A DNA stretch of 50,248 nucleotides from Kordia sp. GTDB lineage: Bacteria; Bacteroidota; Bacteroidia; Flavobacteriales; Flavobacteriaceae. Both the position numbers and the translations under genes were made by a program. The stretch spans positions 1 through 50,248 of the forward strand of contig NVVR01000022.1 of the NCBI GenBank assembly GCA_002733415.1, given 5' to 3'. Shown here one piece after another: positions 43,490 to 50,248 of this stretch (the first letter of the stretch is position 1; each line of letters opens with the position of its first letter). The notes beneath the pieces are model-generated. The model had not been told where the DNA came from and made no database searches. It saw nothing but the letters and a program-made list of their open reading frames with translations.

Positions 43490-45181
43490 ATGTCAGACGA
43501 TAAGAAAATTATATTTTCCATGAATAAGGTTTCTAAAACCTATCAGAGTACTGGAAAACAAGTATTAAAAGATATTTATTTAAGTTTCTATTACGGAGCT
43601 AAAATTGGTGTTTTAGGGTTGAATGGTTCGGGTAAGTCTACCTTACTTAAAATTATTGCTGGTTTAGAAAAAAACTATCAAGGTGATGTAGCTTTTTCTA
43701 AAGAGCATGCTGTAGGATATTTAGAACAAGAACCTCAGTTGGATGAGACTAAAACCGTTATGGATATTGTAAAAGAGGGAGCTGCTGAAACAGTTGCTAT
43801 TCTTGATGAATACAATAAAATAAACGATATGTTTGGTTTGGAAGAAATATATTCTGATGCTGACAAAATGGATAAGTTAATGGCGCAACAAGCTGTTTTA
43901 CAAGATAAAATAGATGCTTGTAATGCTTGGGAGTTAGAAACAAAATTAGAAATAGCAATGGATGCCTTACGTACTCCAGCAGGAGATACGCCAATTTCTG
44001 TACTTTCAGGAGGAGAGCGTCGTAGAGTAGCATTATGTAGGTTGTTATTGCAAGAGCCTGATGTATTGCTGTTAGATGAACCTACCAATCACTTGGATGC
44101 AGAATCTGTGCACTGGTTAGAGCATCATTTAGCACAATACAAAGGAACTGTAATTGCAGTAACGCATGATAGGTATTTTTTAGATAATGTTGCAGGTTGG
44201 ATTTTAGAATTAGATAGAGGAGTAGGGATACCTTGGAAAGGAAACTATTCTACTTGGTTAGATCAGAAATCGAAACGATTAGCACAAGAAAGTAAAACAG
44301 CGTCTAAGCGTCAAAAGACATTAGAACGAGAATTGGAATGGGTTCGTCAAGGAGCTAAAGGTCGTCAAACAAAGCAAAAAGCACGTTTGAAGAATTATGA
44401 TAAACTGATGAGTCAAGATCAAAATAAAATGGATGAGAAATTAGAAATTTTCATTCCTAATGGTGATCGTTTAGGGACAAAAGTTATTGAGGCTAAAGGG
44501 GTTTCTAAGGCTTTTGGAGATAAACTACTATATGATAATTTAGAGTTTAGTTTGCCACAAGCTGGAATTGTAGGGATTATAGGGCCAAACGGTGCTGGTA
44601 AAACGACTATTTTCAGAATGATTATGGGAGAAGAAACTCCTGATGCAGGAAGTTTTGAAGTTGGTGAAACTGTAAAAATTGCATACGTTGATCAATCACA
44701 TAAAGATATTGATAGAAACAAATCAATTTGGGAAAACTTCTCTGATGGACAGGATTTAATAATGATGGGAGGCAAACAAGTAAACTCTCGTGCTTATTTA
44801 AGTCGATTTAATTTTGCAGGAAGTGAACAAAACAAAAAAGTAGATACGTTGTCTGGTGGAGAGCGTAACAGATTGCATTTAGCAATGACTTTGAAGGAAG
44901 AAGGTAATGTGTTGTTGTTAGATGAGCCTACCAATGATTTAGATGTAAACACATTGAGAGCATTAGAGGAAGGATTAGAGAACTTCGCAGGATGCGCCGT
45001 AATTATTTCTCACGATAGATGGTTCTTAGATAGAGTTTGTACTCATATCTTAGCTTTTGAAGGGAATTCTGAAGTGTATTTCTTTGAAGGGTCATTCTCA
45101 GAATATGAAGAAAATAAAAAGAAACGACTTGGTGGTGACTTAATGCCAAAGCGTCTAAAGTACAGGAAGCTGGTTAGATAA
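43490..45181 (+). CDS. ettA: Energy-dependent translational throttle protein EttA (ABC-F)
   Basis: 563 residues, two ABC cassettes without membrane segments. Cassette 1: Walker A GLNGSGKST (43-51), signature LSGGERRRVALCRLLL, Walker B LLLDEPTNHLD. Linker arm with AKGRQTKQKARLKNYDKLM. Cassette 2: GPNGAGKTT, LSGGERNRLHLAMTL, LLLDEPTNDLD. It binds the ribosomal E site and gates the first elongation steps by ATP/ADP level. Length and arm match EttA rather than resistance ABC-Fs. Preceded by the structured element at 43331 and followed by a strong terminator. Confidence 0.93.
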   Translation: MSDDKKIIFSMNKVSKTYQSTGKQVLKDIYLSFYYGAKIGVLGLNGSGKSTLLKIIAGLEKNYQGDVAFSKEHAVGYLEQEPQLDETKTVMDIVKEGAAETVAILDEYNKINDMFGLEEIYSDADKMDKLMAQQAVLQDKIDACNAWELETKLEIAMDALRTPAGDTPISVLSGGERRRVALCRLLLQEPDVLLLDEPTNHLDAESVHWLEHHLAQYKGTVIAVTHDRYFLDNVAGWILELDRGVGIPWKGNYSTWLDQKSKRLAQESKTASKRQKTLERELEWVRQGAKGRQTKQKARLKNYDKLMSQDQNKMDEKLEIFIPNGDRLGTKVIEAKGVSKAFGDKLLYDNLEFSLPQAGIVGIIGPNGAGKTTIFRMIMGEETPDAGSFEVGETVKIAYVDQSHKDIDRNKSIWENFSDGQDLIMMGGKQVNSRAYLSRFNFAGSEQNKKVDTLSGGERNRLHLAMTLKEEGNVLLLDEPTNDLDVNTLRALEEGLENFAGCAVIISHDRWFLDRVCTHILAFEGNSEVYFFEGSFSEYEENKKKRLGGDLMPKRLKYRKLVR

Positions 45182-45201
45182 GCTATTGCTTCCTGGTAAA
45201 C

Positions 45202-45233
45202 AAAAAAGCTCTTCATTACTGAAGAGCTTTTTT
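45202..45233. terminator. Bidirectional terminator
   Basis: AAAAAAGCTCTTC (45202-45214) / GAAGAGCTTTTTT (45221-45233), 6-base loop, shared by ettA (+) and the convergent Crp/Fnr gene (-). Confidence 0.88.
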
Positions 45234-45236
45234 GTT

Positions 45237-45821
45237 TTATGACATTACCTGATCAGCTAATGATTTCCTAATTCTACTTAATTGTATGGGGGTTATTCCT
45301 AAATAAGAAGCTATTTGATATTGTGGTATCAGTTCTTCAATACCAGCAATTCGTTTTAGAAGTTTTAAGTAGCGTTGTTTAGCATTTAAAGTACCTAAGC
45401 TAATAATAGTCTTCTGCATATCATTATATAGGTGCTGTAATATTTTAATTTCAAATTGCATCATTTCAGGTAAATGACCAAAGTGTTTTAGTACATCTTT
45501 ATGTGCGGATTGGATAATCTCACAGTCAGTTAATGCTTCATATACTAAATTAGATTTCTCATTTTTGATTAAATTAGAATAGGGGCCTAAAAACTGATTA
45601 GCTGTATGAAGTGTTCTGGTAAAAGTTTTTCCATTTTCGCTGACTGCGGATGTTCTAGCAACGCCAGAAACGATAAAAAACATATTATTAGCGTCATCAC
45701 CAACATCACAAAGTACCGTGTTTGCTTTTACTGAAATGTGTTTTAAATGGGGTTTTATTAGCTCATAAGTTTCTCTAGAAATGGGGGTTATTCTATTGGC
45801 GAAATTAAAAAGTGCTTCCAT
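45237..45821 (-). CDS. Crp/Fnr family transcriptional regulator (copy 1)
   Basis: 194 residues from ATG 45821 (MEALFNFANRITPIS). An in-frame ATG at 45884 would add 21 hydrophobic residues not seen in the family. Cyclic-nucleotide-type beta barrel (about 20-110, VKANTVLCDVGDDANNMFFI) and C-terminal helix-turn-helix IASYLGITPIQLSRIRKSL. The barrel lacks the full cAMP-binding arginine-serine cassette, as in most Flavobacteria members, so the ligand is unknown. Paralogue of the next gene upstream. Confidence 0.85.
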   Translation of the reverse strand: MEALFNFANRITPISRETYELIKPHLKHISVKANTVLCDVGDDANNMFFIVSGVARTSAVSENGKTFTRTLHTANQFLGPYSNLIKNEKSNLVYEALTDCEIIQSAHKDVLKHFGHLPEMMQFEIKILQHLYNDMQKTIISLGTLNAKQRYLKLLKRIAGIEELIPQYQIASYLGITPIQLSRIRKSLADQVMS

Positions 45822-45999
45822 GTTGTTAGTTGTATTTGATATTTGGGGTATTAAAAATAATGTTTTTAAATATACATATGTCAATTGTGATGTTAATTTT
45901 TGTTAAATTATATGATTATTTCTTGAGGCAGCAGAATAAATACTGAGAAGGGGTATTTAGGTGCTATTTGGAATAATAAATTTAAAATAAACAGTGACT

Positions 46000-46578
46000 T
46001 TAGTTTTTTTTGATCGTACTCCTAATCCTACTTAATTGAATTGGTGTAATTCCTAGATACGAAGCGACGTGGAATAAAGGTATTTTGTTGAGAATATCAG
46101 GGCATCTTGTTTGAAAATTTAAATATCTTTCTTTTGCTTCGAGCTGCACTTTTTCAACCTCGCTTTCTTCCATGATTACAAAAAAATGATGCAACATGTC
46201 TGTATATAGGTTACTTAGCTCTAAGTCGTTTTTTAAAATAGTTCTGAGTTTACTGTAGGGTATTTCGTATAGAATAACGTCAGTAAGGCATTCAATATTG
46301 AAGTTAGCTGTTTTTTTAGTAGAAATTGCTGTAAGTGAAACAACGACATGATTGCTTGAAAATAAAAATTTATTGTATTCTTTTCCTGAATTATCGGTAA
46401 TATATTTTCGTACAACTCCTGATTTTATGAAAAATAAATTCTCAGGATGTAGTCCTGCACGACAAATAATATCGTTTTTTTTGTAATTTTTCCTTATTGC
46501 AATATTAGTTATCTGTGACCAGTTTCTTGGTGGATTTCTTAATTCATGAAATAATTGAAAAACTGTTTTGTGTATCAT
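46000..46578 (-). CDS. Crp/Fnr family transcriptional regulator (copy 2)
   Basis: 192 residues: barrel region with RAGLHPENLFFIKSGVVRKY and C-terminal VASYLGITPIQLSRIRSTI, nearly the same recognition helix as copy 1 while the sensor part differs strongly. Separated from copy 1 by 178 bases, same strand. Equal DNA-binding helices with different sensors suggest two inputs on overlapping targets (inference). No cysteine cluster for Fe-S binding. Confidence 0.85.
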   Translation of the reverse strand: MIHKTVFQLFHELRNPPRNWSQITNIAIRKNYKKNDIICRAGLHPENLFFIKSGVVRKYITDNSGKEYNKFLFSSNHVVVSLTAISTKKTANFNIECLTDVILYEIPYSKLRTILKNDLELSNLYTDMLHHFFVIMEESEVEKVQLEAKERYLNFQTRCPDILNKIPLFHVASYLGITPIQLSRIRSTIKKN

Positions 46579-46647
46579 TTGTGCTTGTACAATTATAGTT
46601 ATATGTGTCTAATAATTATTAAATGGATTTAAATTTAAATAAAACTA

Positions 46648-47844
46648 TTAATATTTACTAATCATCGACTGCTTTTTAAAGCATAGTATTGCTATTTTCT
46701 TGTTTTTGATATTGGTGGTAAAGAATAGGTATTCTGTTCCTCCATCTTTTATTTGTAGTTCTTGTCTAATTTCAGCAACAGATTTCGGGAAATTTCTTGT
46801 AGTAACATTAATTTGTTGTTTTTTAAAGCGTTTTCTGAGCTCTTTTTTATTGTAAGGGATAATTTCAGTTATTTCGAATGATCTACCCGGAAAATCAATT
46901 AAAACATCATTTGAGTACAAGTGAGAGTGTTGGTGTAACTTGTAGAGATTGTGCTGTAATGCAATTTCGTTAAAACCTCCCGATTTTAATATAGCAGAAT
47001 TTGGTTCGTATAAATATTTTTTAGGTAATCCATGTTGTGCAAGAGCTGAATTGGTTTTAATAAAACTAAAGGTGTCAACTGTGTCATTGTGAATATTAGC
47101 TGTTTTAATTGATATATTTCCTGAGTGATTTTTCTCTAATAAAAATAATAATTCTTTCACTTCATTTTTTACTGCAACAATATGTATTTCTTTTACAGGG
47201 CCTAATTCTTTTAGTCCGTTTGTAATATCGAGTAGCGGAGAGGTTTTGATTAGAATGTTTTTGCTTTTAGTAAAAAGAAATTCTATATGATCAGTAATAT
47301 TTGGCAAACAATCGCTTAGTAAAAACACTTTACCTTTTGAATCACTTCTTCTTGATGGGTCAATATAAATCCAATCAAAAGTTCCTGTGGTGTTTTTTAA
47401 GTATTCAATTCCGTCTCCAATAATGGTTTTTATATTACTGCATTTTAATTGCTTATAATTATGATTTACTATTTCTGAAAGAGAAGGATTTATTTCACAA
47501 TGGGATATTTTTTTTATTTTTTTCGAGAAATAAAAACAGTCCACACCATAACCTCCAGTTAAGTCGATTAATGATTTTCCTGATACTAAATTGGCTTTGT
47601 ATACAGCGGTTGTTTCTGACGAAGTTTGCTCAATATTTAACTTATTAGGGTAGTAAATATTAGGGGTATTACACCATGTATTTAGTTTGTTTTGGCAGCG
47701 TTTTTTTGCTTCAATTTGCTCAGTTAACTCTTGTAGTGTTACATCTTTGAAAACAAGCTTCCTTAGTAGTAGTGACGAAATGTCAGTACGGAAATTATTT
47801 AATATAAACTGCTGGTTATCAGTATTTAATATGTTCTTATTCAA
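46648..47844 (-). CDS. THUMP-like domain class I methyltransferase
   Basis: 398 residues. N-terminal helical part with KRCQNKLNTWCNTPNIYYP, SAM-binding LIDLTGGYGVDCFYFSKKI (about 93-111), then DWIYIDPSRR as the catalytic-site motif IV, and a C-terminal THUMP-like piece (PGRSFEITEIIPYNKKELR, KRFKKQQINVTTRNFP). This is the Bacteroidota family related to RlmI/Trm-type RNA methyltransferases; the RNA target is not known to me. Single gene. Confidence 0.85.
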   Translation of the reverse strand: MNKNILNTDNQQFILNNFRTDISSLLLRKLVFKDVTLQELTEQIEAKKRCQNKLNTWCNTPNIYYPNKLNIEQTSSETTAVYKANLVSGKSLIDLTGGYGVDCFYFSKKIKKISHCEINPSLSEIVNHNYKQLKCSNIKTIIGDGIEYLKNTTGTFDWIYIDPSRRSDSKGKVFLLSDCLPNITDHIEFLFTKSKNILIKTSPLLDITNGLKELGPVKEIHIVAVKNEVKELLFLLEKNHSGNISIKTANIHNDTVDTFSFIKTNSALAQHGLPKKYLYEPNSAILKSGGFNEIALQHNLYKLHQHSHLYSNDVLIDFPGRSFEITEIIPYNKKELRKRFKKQQINVTTRNFPKSVAEIRQELQIKDGGTEYLFFTTNIKNKKIAILCFKKQSMISKY

Positions 47845-47905
47845 AGTATAAGATTAGGTTTTATTATGCATTTTTGTAGTTTTAATCGTGCTCTATTAGT
47901 AAATA

Positions 47906-49003
47906 TTAAATTCCTTCTGTGATTTTTTTAACGATTTTATTATCAGACAAAAATTCTTTAGAAATAACTTTTAATGCGGTATATGTTGGTACTGCAATTA
48001 TCATCCCAATGACTCCGAAAAGTAGACCTCCAATGATGATTACAAGGAATATTTCTAACGGATGAGATTTTACACTATTAGAAAAAATCAAGGGTTGGCT
48101 CACAAAATTATCAACCAATTGCGCAATTGCATAACCAATCATAACATACATTGTTTTTGGTAAAATAACAGTTTGAAAATCCATCCCTAAATTACTACTC
48201 ATGGATAAAATCAACATCAAAATACCTCCAATTAACGGTCCGACATATGGTATTAAATTTAGCAATGCACATAAAAATGCAATAACAATAGCGTTTTGTA
48301 TACCGAAGATTAATAGCACGACGGTGTAAATTATGAAGAGTATTAATATTTGAAATACCAATCCAACAAAATAGCGTGATAATAAGTCTTTTATTTTTTC
48401 AAATGACTTTTTTAAACGCCCCTCTTTGTTGTCTGAAACTAATAATAGTGCTCCATCTTCTAATAGTTTACTGTCTTTTAAGAAAAAGAAAGAAATAAAT
48501 AATACCGAAAACAACCCTATACTTAAGCTACCTACCATCCCTAAAATAGAATTTAAAAGCTCGGGTATTGCATTTACATTTAGCTTTGATAATAGATCAG
48601 AGTTTTGAAGTGTTTGAAATAAATCAATATTATGTGCGGATAAATAGCTGTTTATTTCTTCTGATAGATATTTAAAATTGGTTTCTAACTCGCTGTAATT
48701 GAGTAGTGCTAAATTTTCTCCTTGACTTTTAATTAAGGGGATAAACATTGATGCTAAGCCAACAATAGATCCTAGTAGCAATAACATTGTGGCGATTACT
48801 GCAAATGTGTTTTTAAACTTCAAACGTGATTTTAAAAACCTAATAATTGGTCTGCCGATTAAAGAAATGACCCCAGCGATTGCTATGTAAATAAGAACAT
48901 CGCTTATTTTGTATAGAAAAAGTAATAAGATACTGAAACCTAATATGATTGCTATAGCCCTTAATATTCCGTTGCTGATATTTTTTGAGTCTGTTGTGTT
49001 CAA
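47906..49003 (-). CDS. AI-2E family transporter (PerM/YdiK type)
   Basis: 365 residues, about eight hydrophobic segments with the large middle domain typical of the family (LSEEINSYLSAHNIDLFQTL) and the signature LCALLNLIPYVGPLIGGILM and IIGGLLFGVIGMIIAVPTY. Members export autoinducer-2 or act in ion/antiporter functions; AI-2 transport is proven for only a few. Inner membrane. Upstream of the TrmH gene is 57 bases of spacer. Confidence 0.88.
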   Translation of the reverse strand: MNTTDSKNISNGILRAIAIILGFSILLLFLYKISDVLIYIAIAGVISLIGRPIIRFLKSRLKFKNTFAVIATMLLLLGSIVGLASMFIPLIKSQGENLALLNYSELETNFKYLSEEINSYLSAHNIDLFQTLQNSDLLSKLNVNAIPELLNSILGMVGSLSIGLFSVLFISFFFLKDSKLLEDGALLLVSDNKEGRLKKSFEKIKDLLSRYFVGLVFQILILFIIYTVVLLIFGIQNAIVIAFLCALLNLIPYVGPLIGGILMLILSMSSNLGMDFQTVILPKTMYVMIGYAIAQLVDNFVSQPLIFSNSVKSHPLEIFLVIIIGGLLFGVIGMIIAVPTYTALKVISKEFLSDNKIVKKITEGI

Positions 49004-49060
49004 TACTTTTTGTATTAATGATTATTGAATTGAAATTTAAAAATAGGGATTTATTTGGTA

Positions 49061-49570
49061 TTAAACAGCTTCTTGTAGTTGTTTAGTGATTTCATACAGT
49101 GCAATGTTGGTTGCTTGAACTACATTCATACTTGAGTTTTCGCCAAACATATTTATATGAACTATTTCGTCTGTTTGGTTTAAAACTGTTTCTGACACTC
49201 CAAAATTCTCATCACCAATGATTAATACAATTGGTTTTTGAGTACGGAATTGTTGTTGATGCAAAGGGGTGCTTTTTTCAGTTATTTCAATAGCTATGAG
49301 GTAGTGTGTTTCTTTTATGTTTTCAATATATTGATTAATATCATTGATTAGCTCAAAAGGAACATATTTTTCAGTAGCTCGAGAAGTTTTTTGCATTTTC
49401 CTTGACGGTATTGGGAGTGTCTCGCCACTAAATACTATTTTTTCAACTCCAAATGCATCACAAATTCTAAATAACGATCCAATATTTGGGGCGTTACTTA
49501 CATTTTGACACAATACAGTTATTGGAAATGTTCTTTTATTGAATGTAGAGGTGTAGTGAGTGAGTTGCAT
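49061..49570 (-). CDS. TrmH family (SPOUT) RNA methyltransferase
   Basis: 169 residues with the three SPOUT motifs: NVSNAPNIGSLFRICDAFGV (motif 1), LIIGDENFGVSETVLNQTDE (motif 2) and INMFGENSSMNVVQATNIAL (motif 3). These form the knotted SAM site that methylates a ribose 2'-OH in tRNA or rRNA. It lacks an extra N-terminal RNA-binding domain, so it is the short form. It starts six bases after the stop of the DUF4159 gene, which was probably in the same operon. Confidence 0.88.
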   Translation of the reverse strand: MQLTHYTSTFNKRTFPITVLCQNVSNAPNIGSLFRICDAFGVEKIVFSGETLPIPSRKMQKTSRATEKYVPFELINDINQYIENIKETHYLIAIEITEKSTPLHQQQFRTQKPIVLIIGDENFGVSETVLNQTDEIVHINMFGENSSMNVVQATNIALYEITKQLQEAV

Positions 49571-49576
49571 TGTTAT

Positions 49577-49752
49577 TTAGTTTTCAAAAGCATATTTAAT
49601 AATATTAGCGCCCATTTGTAATGCTTTAAGTCTGATTTCTTGGGGGTCATTATGTATTTCCTGATTCTCCCATCCGTCACCTAGGTCTGATTCTGTAGTA
49701 TATAGGCATATTAATCTTCCGTTATGGAAATACCCGTACCCTTGAGGTCTCT
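49577..49752 (-). CDS. DUF4159 domain protein, C-terminal part only
   Basis: The genuine flavobacterial part is the last ~58 codons: GKRPQGYGYFHNGRLICLY, TTESDLGDGWENQEIHND and ALQMGANIIKYAF, the end of DUF4159. Homologues are exported proteins of about 210 residues encoded beside TrmH-type genes. The frame continues into GC-rich foreign sequence at about 49753, giving a hybrid ORF that does not exist in nature. Everything upstream of this point is missing. Confidence 0.75.
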
Positions 49753-49765
49753 TCCCCAGAGACCT
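49745..49765. other. Inverted repeat at the right chimera border
   Basis: AGGTCTCT (49745-49752), spacer TCCCC, AGAGACCT (49758-49765). The left arm is in the DUF4159 codons, the right arm in the Fic codons, so short inverted homology marks the join. Confidence 0.75.
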
Positions 49766-49963
49766 TCCGCTCAGGGGCATGCCTTCAAGCACGACCGTGG
49801 TTTCACGCAGCGGCAGTTCGTCGTTGTCGATTGCGCGTGGACGAGGAATGCCGTCCCGCATGAACGTTTCCCGCAGCAAAGCCAAGGCTGGCGGCTGGAG
49901 CGGACGCGCCGCATCCAGCTTCGCTTTGCCGGCATCGATTGCTTCGAGCAGGGACGGGATCAT
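49758..49963 (-). CDS. Fic family protein, N-terminal fragment (foreign, GC-rich)
   Basis: From ATG 49963 the minus strand reads MIPSLLEAIDAGKAKLDAAR, then PLQPPALALLRETFMRDGI, then RAIDNDELPLRETTVVLEG and LSGRSL. The second half is the well-known N-terminal block of Fic AMP-transferases ('SNAIEGNtltLRET..vLeG.t..gksL'). Here the inhibitory helix motif S-x-A-I-E-G-N is changed to R-A-I-D-N-D. An in-frame TGA lies shortly upstream, so 49963 is a plausible true start. The catalytic HPFxxGN core would lie beyond the junction. High GC shows another organism, probably a proteobacterium or similar. Confidence 0.65.
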
Positions 49964-50248
49964 GGCATCCGGCCACGCGACTATGCATCAGGCGCTTCCC
50001 GTATCATGCGCCCGAATGGCCCGGCCGGCGTGCCGGGCTGCATCCGGGCATCGGCTTTCCCGCATTCGAATCACGGCTTGTCGGCGAACGCCCCTGCGAT
50101 ATACCTGCACGGCGACGACGTGAAGCGCGCCCGGCAGATCGCGGGGGCGTTCGCCCATTGGGACGACATCGACGTCCACTTTAGGCGGTTCCTATAAGAA
50201 TTACCATTTCGCTAATTTAGGCCCTGATCACCGTTGGGATTTTGTTAA
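49964..50248. other. Foreign GC-rich flank and unassigned last ~55 bases
   Basis: 49964-50190 continues the GC-rich source. One plus-strand frame ends SANAPAIYLHGDDVKRARQI then AGAFAHWDDIDVHFRRFL at 50197, but coding is uncertain. From about 50191 composition drops; the plus strand there reads NYHFANLGPDHRWDFV to the window edge, looking like part of a further gene that does not fit the missing DUF4159 N-terminus. I cannot assign it. Confidence 0.35.

Noticed and set aside
655..49752. Genomic island or lateral transfer called from base composition
   Set aside because: Composition is even across the flavobacterial core; the only sharp shifts are the two chimeric ends.

Overview
The window is almost entirely one AT-rich chromosome segment from a marine-type Flavobacteriaceae (Bacteroidota). 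The evidence is the T9SS C-terminal sorting domains, exported proteins opening with the VGIGTTTP signature, TTG/TAnnTTTG promoters, A-run/T-run bidirectional terminators, TAATG-coupled genes, and short palindromes typical of flavobacterial intergenic DNA. Both ends are different. Bases 1 to about 650 and about 49755 to 50190 are visibly GC-rich, carry pieces of unrelated genes (a Patescibacteria-like Wzx flippase and the N-terminus of a Fic protein), and cut flavobacterial genes in mid-frame. I read them as assembly or amplification chimeras, not as biology.

Layout. 655-5077: a tightly coupled trio (CrtI/RetSat-type FAD oxidoreductase, C45 autoproteolytic acyltransferase lipoprotein, PaaK-like AMP ligase), probably the tail of a flexirubin/aryl-polyene type cluster. 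5112-10262: an unknown exported protein, a DUF4268 protein, a ZIP transporter coupled to a methyltransferase, and an RlmL-type 23S rRNA methyltransferase. 10337-15342: a Cys/Lys repeat exported protein and two VGIGTTTP surface proteins (one with an S74-like tail-fibre chaperone domain) on either side of a membrane-anchored AraC-type regulator. The two surface genes share a 3' element. 15517-20526: DoxX, acyl-CoA carboxylase beta, then a redox-stress operon (DoxX-like, OsmC, FMN reductase, MarR, pirin). 20536-22202: a pair of small unknown paralogues, one without a start codon, abutting the remnant of a phage-type cytosine methyltransferase. 22225-26489: a T9SS-sorted protein, about 0.8 kb without a gene, a sulfatase lipoprotein, an in-frame 9-bp tandem repeat, and a compact lipoprotein version of the formylglycine-generating enzyme.

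26698-28667: yebC and gcvT. 28772-35060: the threonine operon on the minus strand (thrA, an inserted methyltransferase, thrB, thrC, a SRPBCC protein), preceded by an unlisted 10-residue leader peptide MFTITTTTTL and competing stems, i.e. a candidate threonine attenuator. 35259-43121: NAD(P)HX repair enzyme, DUF3817 and VTT membrane proteins, fabG, a VWA membrane protein, a prohibitin-like SPFH protein and a second T9SS-sorted protein. 43331-45181: a structured RNA or attenuator ahead of ettA. 45237-49752: tandem Crp/Fnr regulators, a THUMP-like methyltransferase, an AI-2E transporter, a TrmH-family methyltransferase and the C-terminus of a DUF4159 protein cut by the right-hand chimera.

The two signals I find most worth following are the sulfatase with its exported mini-FGE (24205-26489) and the threonine leader (35021-35053). 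No tRNA, rRNA, CRISPR array or intact insertion sequence was seen.
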